A stretch of 64,000 nt of DNA from Chloroflexota bacterium (lineage in GTDB: Bacteria; Chloroflexota; Anaerolineae; Anaerolineales; Villigracilaceae), in NCBI GenBank assembly GCA_016213105.1, contig JACRBN010000019.1, forward strand, positions 1-64,000, given 5' to 3'. This document shows positions 42,495 to 49,828 of this stretch, piece after piece. The stretch's first letter is position 1; each line of letters starts with the position of its first letter. The translations under genes were made by a program, and so were the position numbers. The notes under the pieces are model-generated. The model was not told where the DNA came from, made no database searches, and saw only the letters and a program-made list of their open reading frames with translations.

Positions 42495-43325
42495 ATGCGA
42501 CGTATTTTCCCGCTCCTGCTTATTTTGATGCTCCTGCCTGGCCTGGCCTGTTCAAGTTCGGCGCTGCCCTTCCTCCAGCCGACGCCCACGGTCTTTGTCC
42601 TGCCGACGTTTACCCCCTCGCCAACGCCGCCGCCGACGCCCACAGCCACATCTCTGCCGCCCACGCGGGAGGTTCAGCCCGTCCCAGCCTGGGTGGCGGA
42701 GTTTGCCGATCCCATCCTGGCGGCGCTGGCGGGCCAGTATCCCGCCTACAAGGATGATTTCTCGGGCTACAACCTGGGCTGGTTCTACGTCAAGCGCGAG
42801 AGCCCGGACGGGCCTTTTTATGCGCATCTCGAAGACGAAACCCTGCTGTTGAAGATCCCCGACGAGCGGGAGTTTCGGGATGCGATGGTCTATAACCCCA
42901 GCATGATTCGCAGGGACTTTGTGTTAAGTGTGGACTTCAAGTTTGGGAAGACCCAGCCGCACGATATTCTGCGCTTCCAGTTCAACCAGTCTGCTGAACA
43001 AAGTGTGCAATTGGATCTGTCCAAACACGAGGACTGGAACTTCGACTGGAGTTTGCGGGCGCCGCTGCAATCCATCACGGGCACGTACGAGTATTTCTCG
43101 CCCGAGTTCATCAACGTGACGATCATCCTGCGCGGAACCGAGTGCGCGTTCTATCTGAACCACGATCCGCTCGGCTATTTGAGCGATTGCAGGAGCGGTT
43201 CCGTGGTGGAAAAATCCCCGCGGGCGGTGTCGTTCCACCTGCTGTCCACCACGGGGTACGAGGCCTTGATCATGATCGATAACGTCAAGTTGTGGGATTT
43301 GGAGAAAGTCCCCGGGCTGCCGTAG
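42495..43325 (+). CDS. Secreted lipoprotein with Pro/Thr linker and LamG-like domain
   Basis: 276 residues. Signal peptide with lipobox LPGLAC (Cys19), a Pro/Thr-rich spacer (about 28-62), then a ~200-residue all-beta domain (YKDDFSGYNLGWFYV..., DFKFGKTQPHDILRFQF...) of the kind found in family-16 or DUF1080-like carbohydrate-binding proteins. Function unknown. Its neighbour on the other strand is also a beta-sandwich protein. Confidence 0.7.
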   Translation: MRRIFPLLLILMLLPGLACSSSALPFLQPTPTVFVLPTFTPSPTPPPTPTATSLPPTREVQPVPAWVAEFADPILAALAGQYPAYKDDFSGYNLGWFYVKRESPDGPFYAHLEDETLLLKIPDEREFRDAMVYNPSMIRRDFVLSVDFKFGKTQPHDILRFQFNQSAEQSVQLDLSKHEDWNFDWSLRAPLQSITGTYEYFSPEFINVTIILRGTECAFYLNHDPLGYLSDCRSGSVVEKSPRAVSFHLLSTTGYEALIMIDNVKLWDLEKVPGLP

Positions 43326-43411
43326 GAAAATCCGCGTTTCAGTATGTTCCTCTCGCGAATCAAAAATCGGGAATCGTATTCCCGATTTTTGATTCATGTG
43401 TGGTGCGTATG

Positions 43412-43549
43412 TTACGAGCCGCGCAATCTCTTCTTCAATTCAGCTTCTGAGACGCCCTCCTTGCGGGCCTCCTGTTTCACGCGGCGGATGTGCTTGCGCT
43501 TTCCCGGGGATAATCTTTTGCGCTTCTGCTTGTCTGGTACGGTTTCCAT
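43412..43549 (-). CDS. Small highly basic hypothetical protein
   Basis: 45 residues, about 40% Lys/Arg, starting METVPDKQKRKRLSPGKRKH. The start is chosen at 43549 because CAGGAG stands just upstream; a longer reading is possible. The charge pattern fits nucleic-acid binding, but no family was recognised. It shares strand and neighbourhood with a CsbD-like gene. Confidence 0.5.
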   Translation of the reverse strand: METVPDKQKRKRLSPGKRKHIRRVKQEARKEGVSEAELKKRLRGS

Positions 43550-43584
43550 GGCTTGCTCCTGTAAAATGATTGGCTTGAGGCTCG

Positions 43585-43815
43585 TTACGCGGTCTTCTTG
43601 TGTTTTGCTTCGTGTTCTGCCCAAAACCTGCCAACCTCTTCGCGGGCTTTCTGGCGTGTATACCCATATTTCACCTGGAGCATGGTGACGAACTTGTCGA
43701 ATTTAACCTCCGCCTTGTCCACCTTCTTCAAATCGAAATCCGCCATCAGGCTCCACCATAAGGTGGCCTGGTCTCGAATCACTTCCCATTTTTCCTCAAA
43801 TAGAGCCCTGTTCAT
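43585..43815 (-). CDS. CsbD-like stress protein
   Basis: 76 residues, predicted helical. The sequence EEKWEVIRDQATLWWSLMAD, then LKKVD and KYGYTRQKAREEV, follows the CsbD pattern (W...W..L.D.DL...G..., YGY...A). CsbD proteins are induced in general stress in other bacteria; function is not known. GGAGATCC precedes the ATG on the minus strand. Confidence 0.7.
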   Translation of the reverse strand: MNRALFEEKWEVIRDQATLWWSLMADFDLKKVDKAEVKFDKFVTMLQVKYGYTRQKAREEVGRFWAEHEAKHKKTA

Positions 43816-44061
43816 GGATTGGATCTCCTTTCCTTAAGGACGCGTTTCAACGCCGTTCCGCAGGTGATGTTGATTGAATCGGGGTAAATATTGGGAGCTT
43901 CATGATTTTGTTTTTTGATCGGCCGTTGATTTCCCCCCATGCGGTAAAACAAAATATACAAACTCGATCACTGCCTGGTGATTGAGTTCATTGTACTACG
44001 TACTGCGCGGAAATGCTGAATTTGCCCCTGCTCATCCCTTACTTTGTCGATTTTTCCAGGA

Positions 44062-44511
44062 TCAGGTTTCCAAAAAACGTTCCAGCCACGGGCCGAGGAT
44101 GGGGTAGCGAAACTCGCGGCCGTTGAGCACGGAAATCGACGCCACCAGCCGGACGAGGGTCAGCAGCAGCGAGAATGGAAAAATACACGCAAAAATCACG
44201 GGTTGAAAGAGGAAAGGCAGGGCGAAAGCCCATCCAAAATCGTTCACAGACGTGGCCTGTTCCATAAAGACAAACATGGAGCCAGACATGCCCAGCAGGG
44301 CCAGGATGAAGAAGCAGCCGAACACGGTCCCCAAGAGGGTCGTGACGGCAAAGTCAAAGGTCAACGCTTGCAGGGCCTGAAACTTAACGAAGCGCGATTT
44401 GTCCTTTTGCAAAGCCCACACGATCAGCGCCGCCAGCGTTCCGAAAAAATGTGCCAGCGCGCTCATCAGCTTTTCGTCGGAGGTGGGGCTGGGGTTACTG
44501 GATGGGTTCAT
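44062..44511 (-). CDS. DUF4870/Tic20-like membrane protein, single unit
   Basis: 149 residues with four hydrophobic segments. It has the family opening SDEKLMSALAHFFGTLAALIVW and KSRFVKFQALQAL, and the closing GREFRYPILGPWLERFL. Its start lies inside the end of the longer upstream DUF4870 gene (17-base overlap), so translation is coupled. Function unknown. Confidence 0.8.
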   Translation of the reverse strand: MNPSSNPSPTSDEKLMSALAHFFGTLAALIVWALQKDKSRFVKFQALQALTFDFAVTTLLGTVFGCFFILALLGMSGSMFVFMEQATSVNDFGWAFALPFLFQPVIFACIFPFSLLLTLVRLVASISVLNGREFRYPILGPWLERFLET

Positions 44512-45445
44512 TTTGGGGCAATCCCTGAAGCGGAGGGGTGGTCATCCTGCGGGCCATGATCCCGCCTAAAATGGGATATTTGAACTCGTGACCGCGCATG
44601 GTGCGGACGCCGGCGATGGCGGCCATCAAATAATACAGCGGGATCACGAAGAGCGCTATCAACTGAAGCAGGAACATGCCGCCGATCAGAAGGATGGCCA
44701 GCCAGCCCGCACCGCCAAATAGGAGCTCATCGTTGCCGTTCCTCCCGCCAGCCAGGATGATTATTGCGGCCATGAAAACCAGGAAGAATACGAAACTTCC
44801 CACATAGGAGAAAATAGTGGCAGCCACCGAGATCAACTGATAGAAGACAGCCTGCAGGGACTGAAAGGCCAGTTTGGCAGAACGCTCCTTCTGACTGAAC
44901 CAGACGATCAGCGGGGTGATGATCCCGAAGAGTTGCAGGATGGCCGTCAGGTGGCAGACCCCGCCCACCCAGGCATCCTCCCGTCGCTCGAACTCCTCGT
45001 CCGTGACCTGGCCGTCAAAGAGCTTGCCTTTCAGCCACGAGCCGAGGATTGGGTAATGGAAGTCACGCCCCAACATACAGAAGACCGCGCCGACCAGGCC
45101 TATCAGGAGAAACAATCCCCACTGGCCGAAGATGGACAGCAGCATGACGGCTTGCAGGACCACCTGAAAGACGGGCGAATCCAACTGCTCGGGGCTGGAC
45201 ACAAGCGCTGCGGCGAACATCACCCCGAACATGGCAATGAACACAAAAATCAGACCCAGGATCCAACCCCAGAATGCCAGGGCCTGGTATCCCAGGGCCT
45301 GCAAGGCATGGTAGCGAACGTACTTCGACTTGTTCCTTTGCATGATCCAGATGGCAAGCGGCGCGATGGGGCCGAAGAACGAAAAAAACACCGAGCCGTG
45401 CGCCAGCGCAGCCAGGACTTTTTCGTCAGAGGTGGGGTTTTCCAT
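44495..45445 (-). CDS. Tandem-duplicated DUF4870/Tic20-like membrane protein
   Basis: 316 residues holding two DUF4870 units: one from SDEKVLAALAHGSVFFSFFG (about 4-150) and one from REDAWVGGVCHLTAILQLFG (about 160-310). Each ends with F(H/K)YPILG (DFHYPILGSWL and EFKYPILGGIM). About eight membrane segments. The ATG at 45445 follows AGGAGG. With the single-unit gene it gives three units in a row. Confidence 0.8.
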   Translation of the reverse strand: MENPTSDEKVLAALAHGSVFFSFFGPIAPLAIWIMQRNKSKYVRYHALQALGYQALAFWGWILGLIFVFIAMFGVMFAAALVSSPEQLDSPVFQVVLQAVMLLSIFGQWGLFLLIGLVGAVFCMLGRDFHYPILGSWLKGKLFDGQVTDEEFERREDAWVGGVCHLTAILQLFGIITPLIVWFSQKERSAKLAFQSLQAVFYQLISVAATIFSYVGSFVFFLVFMAAIIILAGGRNGNDELLFGGAGWLAILLIGGMFLLQLIALFVIPLYYLMAAIAGVRTMRGHEFKYPILGGIMARRMTTPPLQGLPQNEPIQ

Positions 45446-45514
45446 GAATGGGTGTCCTCCTGAAAATGGGTGGATGGGGCAATCATACCCTGATTGCCTC
45501 GTTCGTGGAAATCG

Positions 45515-45546
45515 AAACGGCCCCGCGTTCTTGAACGAGGCCGTTT
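45515..45546 (-). terminator. Terminator of the vapBC-like operon
   Basis: AAACGGCC (45515-45522) pairs with GGCCGTTT (45539-45546). Read on the minus strand, after the toxin stop, the stem is followed by TTCGATTT. Moderately convincing. Confidence 0.5.
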
Positions 45547-45554
45547 TGATTGGC

Positions 45555-45986
45555 TTAAAGTTCACCGACCCAGTGAACCCACCTTAACTTGAAATCTTTT
45601 CGGCAGCGATTGTACAACCGTTCATCCAAAGTCCAGAAATCAACCGCCAGATTTTCCGCCAGGGCCAGGTAAAACACATCATAGGCCCTGGATTGATTCA
45701 GTTTTCCCGCCAGTTCGAGCGCGCGCAGACTGAGTTCTTCGTCTTCATTGATAATTTCCACGCGCAGACCGTGGATGGTTCGTAGTGCTTCCCCGGCCTC
45801 ATCCGACGATATTTCCTTGTGGGAGCAAAGGAAGCGGATGGCGGACGCGGTTTCACTCAACCACAGGCGCGGGGCGCAAGGGGTTACTTGTTCACGGTCG
45901 ACGCGATCCCAGAAGGATTCCAGGTTGTCTGTGATGTTCAGCGCCGTCTGAACGGCGATGTTAGCGTCCACGACCCAGTAACTCAT
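45555..45986 (-). CDS. vapC: VapC-like PIN-domain toxin ribonuclease
   Basis: 143 residues. PIN-domain acidic residues D7, E45, D103 and D121 are in place (VVDANIAV, SETASAIR, AYDVFYLALAE, WTLDERLY). Such toxins cleave tRNA or rRNA when freed from the antitoxin. The ATG at 45986 follows GAGGAGAGG and overlaps the antitoxin gene by 26 bases, a normal TA arrangement. Confidence 0.88.
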   Translation of the reverse strand: MSYWVVDANIAVQTALNITDNLESFWDRVDREQVTPCAPRLWLSETASAIRFLCSHKEISSDEAGEALRTIHGLRVEIINEDEELSLRALELAGKLNQSRAYDVFYLALAENLAVDFWTLDERLYNRCRKDFKLRWVHWVGEL

Positions 45987-46257
45987 TGGCCCTCTCCTCA
46001 CGCAACTGTTCTAGGACGTTCACGGCATCCGTAACGGGTTTTCCCTTGCGGCGTTTCAGCACACGAGCTTTGAGCGCGCGGGCATTTTCCAGGGCCTGTT
46101 GTCTTTCACGCTGCTGGCTGTTGTCTTCCCGCAGCCCGGCCGTGATGTATTCGCGCACCAGGTCGCTGACGCTGCGATTCTTTTGCTGCGCCAGTTTTTC
46201 CAATGCTTCCCGCTGACGGCGTTCCAGCAACAGATTGACGCGTTGTAATTCCTGCAT
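45961..46257 (-). CDS. RHH-type antitoxin paired with VapC-like toxin
   Basis: 98 residues. The ribbon-helix-helix part is QRVNLLLERRQREALEKLA followed by RSVSDLVREYI. The C-terminal Arg/Glu-rich tail would embrace the toxin. Start MQELQRVN at 46257 with AGGAG upstream. It is read from a near-perfect sigma-70 promoter that has a palindrome in its spacer. Confidence 0.82.
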   Translation of the reverse strand: MQELQRVNLLLERRQREALEKLAQQKNRSVSDLVREYITAGLREDNSQQRERQQALENARALKARVLKRRKGKPVTDAVNVLEQLREERANELLGRGR

Positions 46258-46281
46258 GGCAGAACTCCTTCCAATGCGGGC

Positions 46282-46311
46282 ATTATACACACCCGCATGC
46301 GCATGTGTCAA
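46282..46311 (-). promoter_or_regulatory. Antitoxin-toxin promoter with palindrome in the spacer
   Basis: Minus-strand TTGACA (46311-46306) and TATAAT (46287-46282), both consensus, with an 18-base spacer. CATGCGCATG (46296-46305) is a perfect palindrome directly downstream of the -35, a good candidate for autoregulation by the RHH antitoxin. Confidence 0.75.
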
Positions 46312-46321
46312 CGAAAGGCGA

Positions 46322-48661
46322 TCACTGCTCCCTGCTCTCCGCTTCCCACCAGCCCATCAACTCACTCATCGCCATACTCGGCGTGGCGTCGCCCTGGCGG
46401 CCTGAATTCCAGGTGACGATCAGGTCGCGTTTGGCGCGCGTGATGCCGACGTAGAACAAGCGCAGGCGTTCCTTGACGTAGTCCAGGCGGGATTGCCGGG
46501 TGGCGGCGCCTTCCTCGTACCAGTTGTATTCGCTGGTCGACTCCAGGGCAGTCAACTGGGCCAGGGCTTCAGCTTCCAGGTTCAGTCCGCCGCGCACGAA
46601 CCACTTCTCCGAGATGAAACGGTCGCCTGGCATATCCGAGGGGAAGTCGTAATTGTTGGCTGACATGATGTACACACGGTCCCACTCCAGGCCCTTGGCC
46701 TTGTGCATGGTTGTCACCACCACCTTGCCGCGGTGCCGCTCAGGGTCGAAGCCCGAATCGTCGGACGAGAAGCCGATGAAGCGGCGCTCGTTTTTGGCGA
46801 TCACGGCCAGCTCCGAGGTCAGCTCGGGCAGGCGCCAGTCGCCGTGGTCCGCGGCGGCCTTGCGCAGCACCAACGCCAGCTTGTGCGCCAGCGCCAAATC
46901 CGAGGCCTCGCTGAACACATCCTGCGCCAGGGTGAGGATCAACTGGTCGACGGGCAGTGTGACTGCGTCCAGCCAGCGCCGCACGTTGACGCGGAAGTCG
47001 GCCATCTCCTGGATGACCTGCTGCGACTCGGACTCACTCAACAGGGCCAGCCAATCCTGCCTGATGCCTGACCCTCTTCCCAAGGGGATGGCGGGCGCGA
47101 CGAAGGTTTCCACCTCGCCGATGCGCCTCAGCAGGTCAGCCGTGACCTTGACCAGTTCCATCTTCTCGACGTCCGAACGCCAATCCCGCCGCCAGACTTC
47201 GTAGGCTTTCGCCAATTTCCGCGCGGACTGCGGGTCGGCCAGGTAGGAGAGCAGGTAGTTCAACGATCCTGCCGCCGCGCGCGTCTCGGAGGTGCTGGAA
47301 ACCAGTTCAAGCGGATCGATGCCGCGTTTGCGCAGCGAATCGATGACTTCCACGCCGCGGTTGTTGCGCGGGACGAGGATCGCGATGGTCGGTTTGGCGG
47401 CGTCGGGGACGTCGGCCAGCGAGTCGAGGTAGCCCTTGACCGACTTGACCACTGCCTCCAGTTCCTCCTCGGGCGCGTATTTTCTGCTGATGAAATGTAC
47501 CGCCTCAGGCTGGTCGGGCGGGTTGACGGGTTGGTAGCCCTCGGGCACGGGCTGAATGTACGGCAGCGAGAGCGCCGTCCGCGCCCCGGGCAGGGGATGG
47601 GAACGCATGACCCAGTCGATCAGGTGATTGGCGACCGCCAGCACCGACGGCTGGGAGCGCCCCGATTCGGGCATGTCCACGCTGGGGTTTTCGCGGATGA
47701 AGGCGCGCAGCAGTTCGGGCGAGGCAGTCGTGAAGGTTTCGAAGATGGCCTGGTTGGGGTCGCCGACGCGCACCCAGTTTCCGACCCCCCTCCTGCTTCC
47801 CCCATTTTCTGTGAAAATAGGGGAAGAGTCCCGAAGGGACGAGGAGGGGACGGAACCAGACAGCAGAGCCAGAATCCGCTCCTGGGTGCGGCTGGAGTCC
47901 TGGGCCTCGTCCTCCAAAATGAAGGGATAGCGGAAGCGCAGGCGCTCCAGGAATTCCTCATCGTGTTCGAGCAGGGTCAGCGCCAGGCGGATCAGGTCAT
48001 CGAAGTCGACCGCGCCGCGATAGGCCAGGGCGCGCTGGTAGTCCGCGTAGATGCTCCAGCCGAGTTCGGCCAGGGGCAGCGGGGCGGGGGCGGCCTCCAG
48101 CATGACGCGCAGACTCTCGGGCGTCAGCAGACGGTCCTTCGAGGAGCGGATGAAGGCCAGGGCCAGGGAGTCCAGCAGGTTGGGCAATTGGTCGCGCCGT
48201 ACCCAGTCGCGTTTGGAGCCGTCCAGAGCGGGGTCGAAGTAGTCGTCGAGAAAATCGGGATGCGCCGCCAGCCAGGCGTTGACCGACTCGCGGCGGATGA
48301 AGCCCGCCTCGCGCTCGTCGATGATGCTGAACTGATTCTCCAGTCCCACGCTGGCGGGCTTCTCGCGCACGATGTCATGCGCCAGTCCATGCAGGGTGCG
48401 GACGCGATACTTGTACAGCGCCAGCAGGGGATTTTCAAAGAAGCGTTTGATGCGCGCCTCGAAGTTGTCCACCGCCGAGTTGACCAGCGTAACGATCAGC
48501 ACCTCCTGCCCGTCCTGCAGGGCGCCGCCCGCGATGATCTGCGCCGCCAGCGCCGAGAGGATGTGCGTCTTGCCCGCGCCAGGCACGGCGGCAATGCCGA
48601 GCCGTCCGCCGTTATAGCGGAGGATGTTTTGTTGGGAGGGGCGGGGAGTAAAGTTCATCAT
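46322..48661 (-). CDS. UvrD/PcrA-type superfamily 1 DNA helicase with in-frame repeat insertion
   Basis: 779 residues. Walker A AVPGAGKTH (about 25-33), Walker B LEDEAQDS, motif III VRVGDPNQAIFETF, and motifs V-VI VTTMHKAKGLEWDRVYIM and YVGITRAKRDL. All helicase motifs look intact. About residues 271-293, between Walker B and motif III, are encoded by a palindromic dispersed repeat and are not family sequence. Two adjacent ATGs are candidates (48661, 48658), with no clear ribosome-binding site because the tandem-repeat array begins just upstream. Confidence 0.88.
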   Translation of the reverse strand: MMNFTPRPSQQNILRYNGGRLGIAAVPGAGKTHILSALAAQIIAGGALQDGQEVLIVTLVNSAVDNFEARIKRFFENPLLALYKYRVRTLHGLAHDIVREKPASVGLENQFSIIDEREAGFIRRESVNAWLAAHPDFLDDYFDPALDGSKRDWVRRDQLPNLLDSLALAFIRSSKDRLLTPESLRVMLEAAPAPLPLAELGWSIYADYQRALAYRGAVDFDDLIRLALTLLEHDEEFLERLRFRYPFILEDEAQDSSRTQERILALLSGSVPSSSLRDSSPIFTENGGSRRGVGNWVRVGDPNQAIFETFTTASPELLRAFIRENPSVDMPESGRSQPSVLAVANHLIDWVMRSHPLPGARTALSLPYIQPVPEGYQPVNPPDQPEAVHFISRKYAPEEELEAVVKSVKGYLDSLADVPDAAKPTIAILVPRNNRGVEVIDSLRKRGIDPLELVSSTSETRAAAGSLNYLLSYLADPQSARKLAKAYEVWRRDWRSDVEKMELVKVTADLLRRIGEVETFVAPAIPLGRGSGIRQDWLALLSESESQQVIQEMADFRVNVRRWLDAVTLPVDQLILTLAQDVFSEASDLALAHKLALVLRKAAADHGDWRLPELTSELAVIAKNERRFIGFSSDDSGFDPERHRGKVVVTTMHKAKGLEWDRVYIMSANNYDFPSDMPGDRFISEKWFVRGGLNLEAEALAQLTALESTSEYNWYEEGAATRQSRLDYVKERLRLFYVGITRAKRDLIVTWNSGRQGDATPSMAMSELMGWWEAESREQ
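47785..47849. repeat. Palindromic repeat inserted in the UvrD coding frame
   Basis: Nested pairs CCCCTCCT/AGGAGGGG (47787-47794, 47842-47849), CTTCCCC/GGGGAAG (47796-47802, 47820-47826) and ATTTTC/GAAAAT (47804-47809, 47813-47818), plus a GTCCC-GA-AGGGAC side hairpin. It reads through in frame as a Ser/Arg-rich loop. Confidence 0.75.
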
Positions 48662-49059
48662 AATTTTGAATCGTGAAGGCGCAAGGAGTTTGTTATGTTC
48701 TTCTCGTGCTTGGCAGTGAGACATTATTGAACCGCCAAGGTTTTTTTATCGGTTTTCTTTGCAGCCTTGGCGCGCTTGGCGGTGAGACATTTTTCAACCG
48801 CCAAGGGCGCGAAGAGCGCCAAGGATTTTAATGAATCTTCTTCGCGTTCTTGGCGTGCTTGGCAGTGGGACATTGTTGAACCGCCAAGGGTGCGAAGAGC
48901 GCCAAGGGTTTTGAATCGGTTTTCTTTGCGGTCTTGGCGTGCTTGGCGGTGGGACATTTTGAACCGCCAAAGGTGCGAAGAGCGCCAAGGGTTTTGAATC
49001 GGTTTTCTTTGCGTTCCTGGCGTGCTTGGCGGTGAGACATTATTGAACCGCCAAGGGTG
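48662..49059. repeat. Tandem array of ~83-bp repeats
   Basis: AACCGCCAAGG begins units at 48730, 48796, 48879, 48962 and 49046 (spacing 66, 83, 83, 84). Each unit runs AACCGCCAAGGGTGCGAAG, AGCGCCAAGG, a T-rich centre with CGGTTTTCTTTGCG, then CTTGGCGTGCTTGGCGGTG. The ends are inverted copies of each other (ACCGCCAAG/CTTGGCGGT). Open frames through it are low-complexity Lys/Ala repeats and are not real genes. Confidence 0.85.
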
Positions 49060-49482
49060 TTATGGCCTTTTGATGAACCTGACGGGCGCGGCGGATTCCT
49101 CGAGGCCGTTGGCGACTCTTTGAATGCCATTCTTGATCAATTTTACATTCCAGTTTATCAGAAAGCCAAGTTTACAGTTCTTCAATTTGAGATAGGTGAT
49201 TAACTGCGCCAAGTGAATTGGAAGAACGGTATCGACAGCCTTATTTTCGATGATGACAAGATTATCGACCAGTTCATCGATCCGATAGCCTTCATCAAAT
49301 TCCTGGCCGTCGTACAGGATCGGCAGTGTGACCTCAGTAAGGACGAGCCTGCCGCGTTTGCGAAGCTCATACGCGTGGCATGCCTGATAGGCGGATTCCA
49401 AAAGCCCTGGCCCAAACTGCTTGTGAACCTGAAAGGCGCAATCAACGATGTCTGCGGCAATTGCATCGATGTCTGTGCTCAT
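49060..49482 (-). CDS. GxxExxY-family protein (PD-(D/E)XK nuclease-like)
   Basis: 140 residues. The name-giving motif is in GPGLLESAYQACHAYELRKRG; the nuclease-like core follows with LVDNLVIIENKAVD (E-x-K) and HLAQLITYLKLKNCKLGFLINWN. Function not established; these small proteins resemble Holliday-junction or Vsr-type nucleases. The ATG at 49482 follows AAAGGA. It stands between the repeat array and the glycosyltransferase. Confidence 0.85.
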   Translation of the reverse strand: MSTDIDAIAADIVDCAFQVHKQFGPGLLESAYQACHAYELRKRGRLVLTEVTLPILYDGQEFDEGYRIDELVDNLVIIENKAVDTVLPIHLAQLITYLKLKNCKLGFLINWNVKLIKNGIQRVANGLEESAAPVRFIKRP

Positions 49483-49794
49483 GTGTGGATCCTTTCTCCC
49501 TGACTTTACTTGCGTTTCTGACGATGAGTCGATTTTACAGCTTATGATCCAGATATTCCAGTCCAAGTTGTGTGTTCAGGAAACTGCCCAGCCACTCGAT
49601 GCCTTTGTAAATGGCGGGCGTGAATGGCTGAACCTGGATGAGCTTCCACGCGCCGCGGATGAACTCATCCACTAGCACGACAGCGAAAATCCAGCCCTCA
49701 GTTCCGCTTTGAAGGCGGGAGCGATCAGCGGAAGCCTGTTTTTGATTCCCCACACGAAGTGATAGTAGAGACGCCAAAAAGGCGTGGGTACTTC
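49483..49794. other. Intergenic stretch with a possible gene remnant
   Basis: No secure gene. A minus-strand reading frame has a protein-like C-terminal part. A weak hairpin ACGCC-AAAAA-GGCGT lies near 49772-49786, after the glycosyltransferase stop. Otherwise unremarkable. Confidence 0.4.
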
Positions 49795-49828
49795 CTACCT
49801 TTCTTGCTCCTCCCTTGTCTCCAGCCAC
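49535..49828 (-). pseudogene. Possible remnant of an unknown gene
   Basis: 97 codons open. The last ~50 (VLVDEFIRGAWKLIQVQPF, then IYKGIEWLGSFLNTQLGLEYL) look like real protein with a GC-rich third position, while the first part does not and overlaps the glycosyltransferase end. No family recognised and no ribosome-binding site. It may be a decayed fragment or chance. Confidence 0.25.

Noticed and set aside
48662-49059. CRISPR array
   Set aside because: Units are ~83 bp, nearly identical throughout with no unique spacers, and no cas gene is in the window.
48828-49130. Open frames encoding Lys/Ala-rich repeats (TAKHAKTAKK-like) near 48.7-49.1 kb
   Set aside because: They are translations of the ~83-bp tandem repeat on either strand; units differ in length and no start signals exist.
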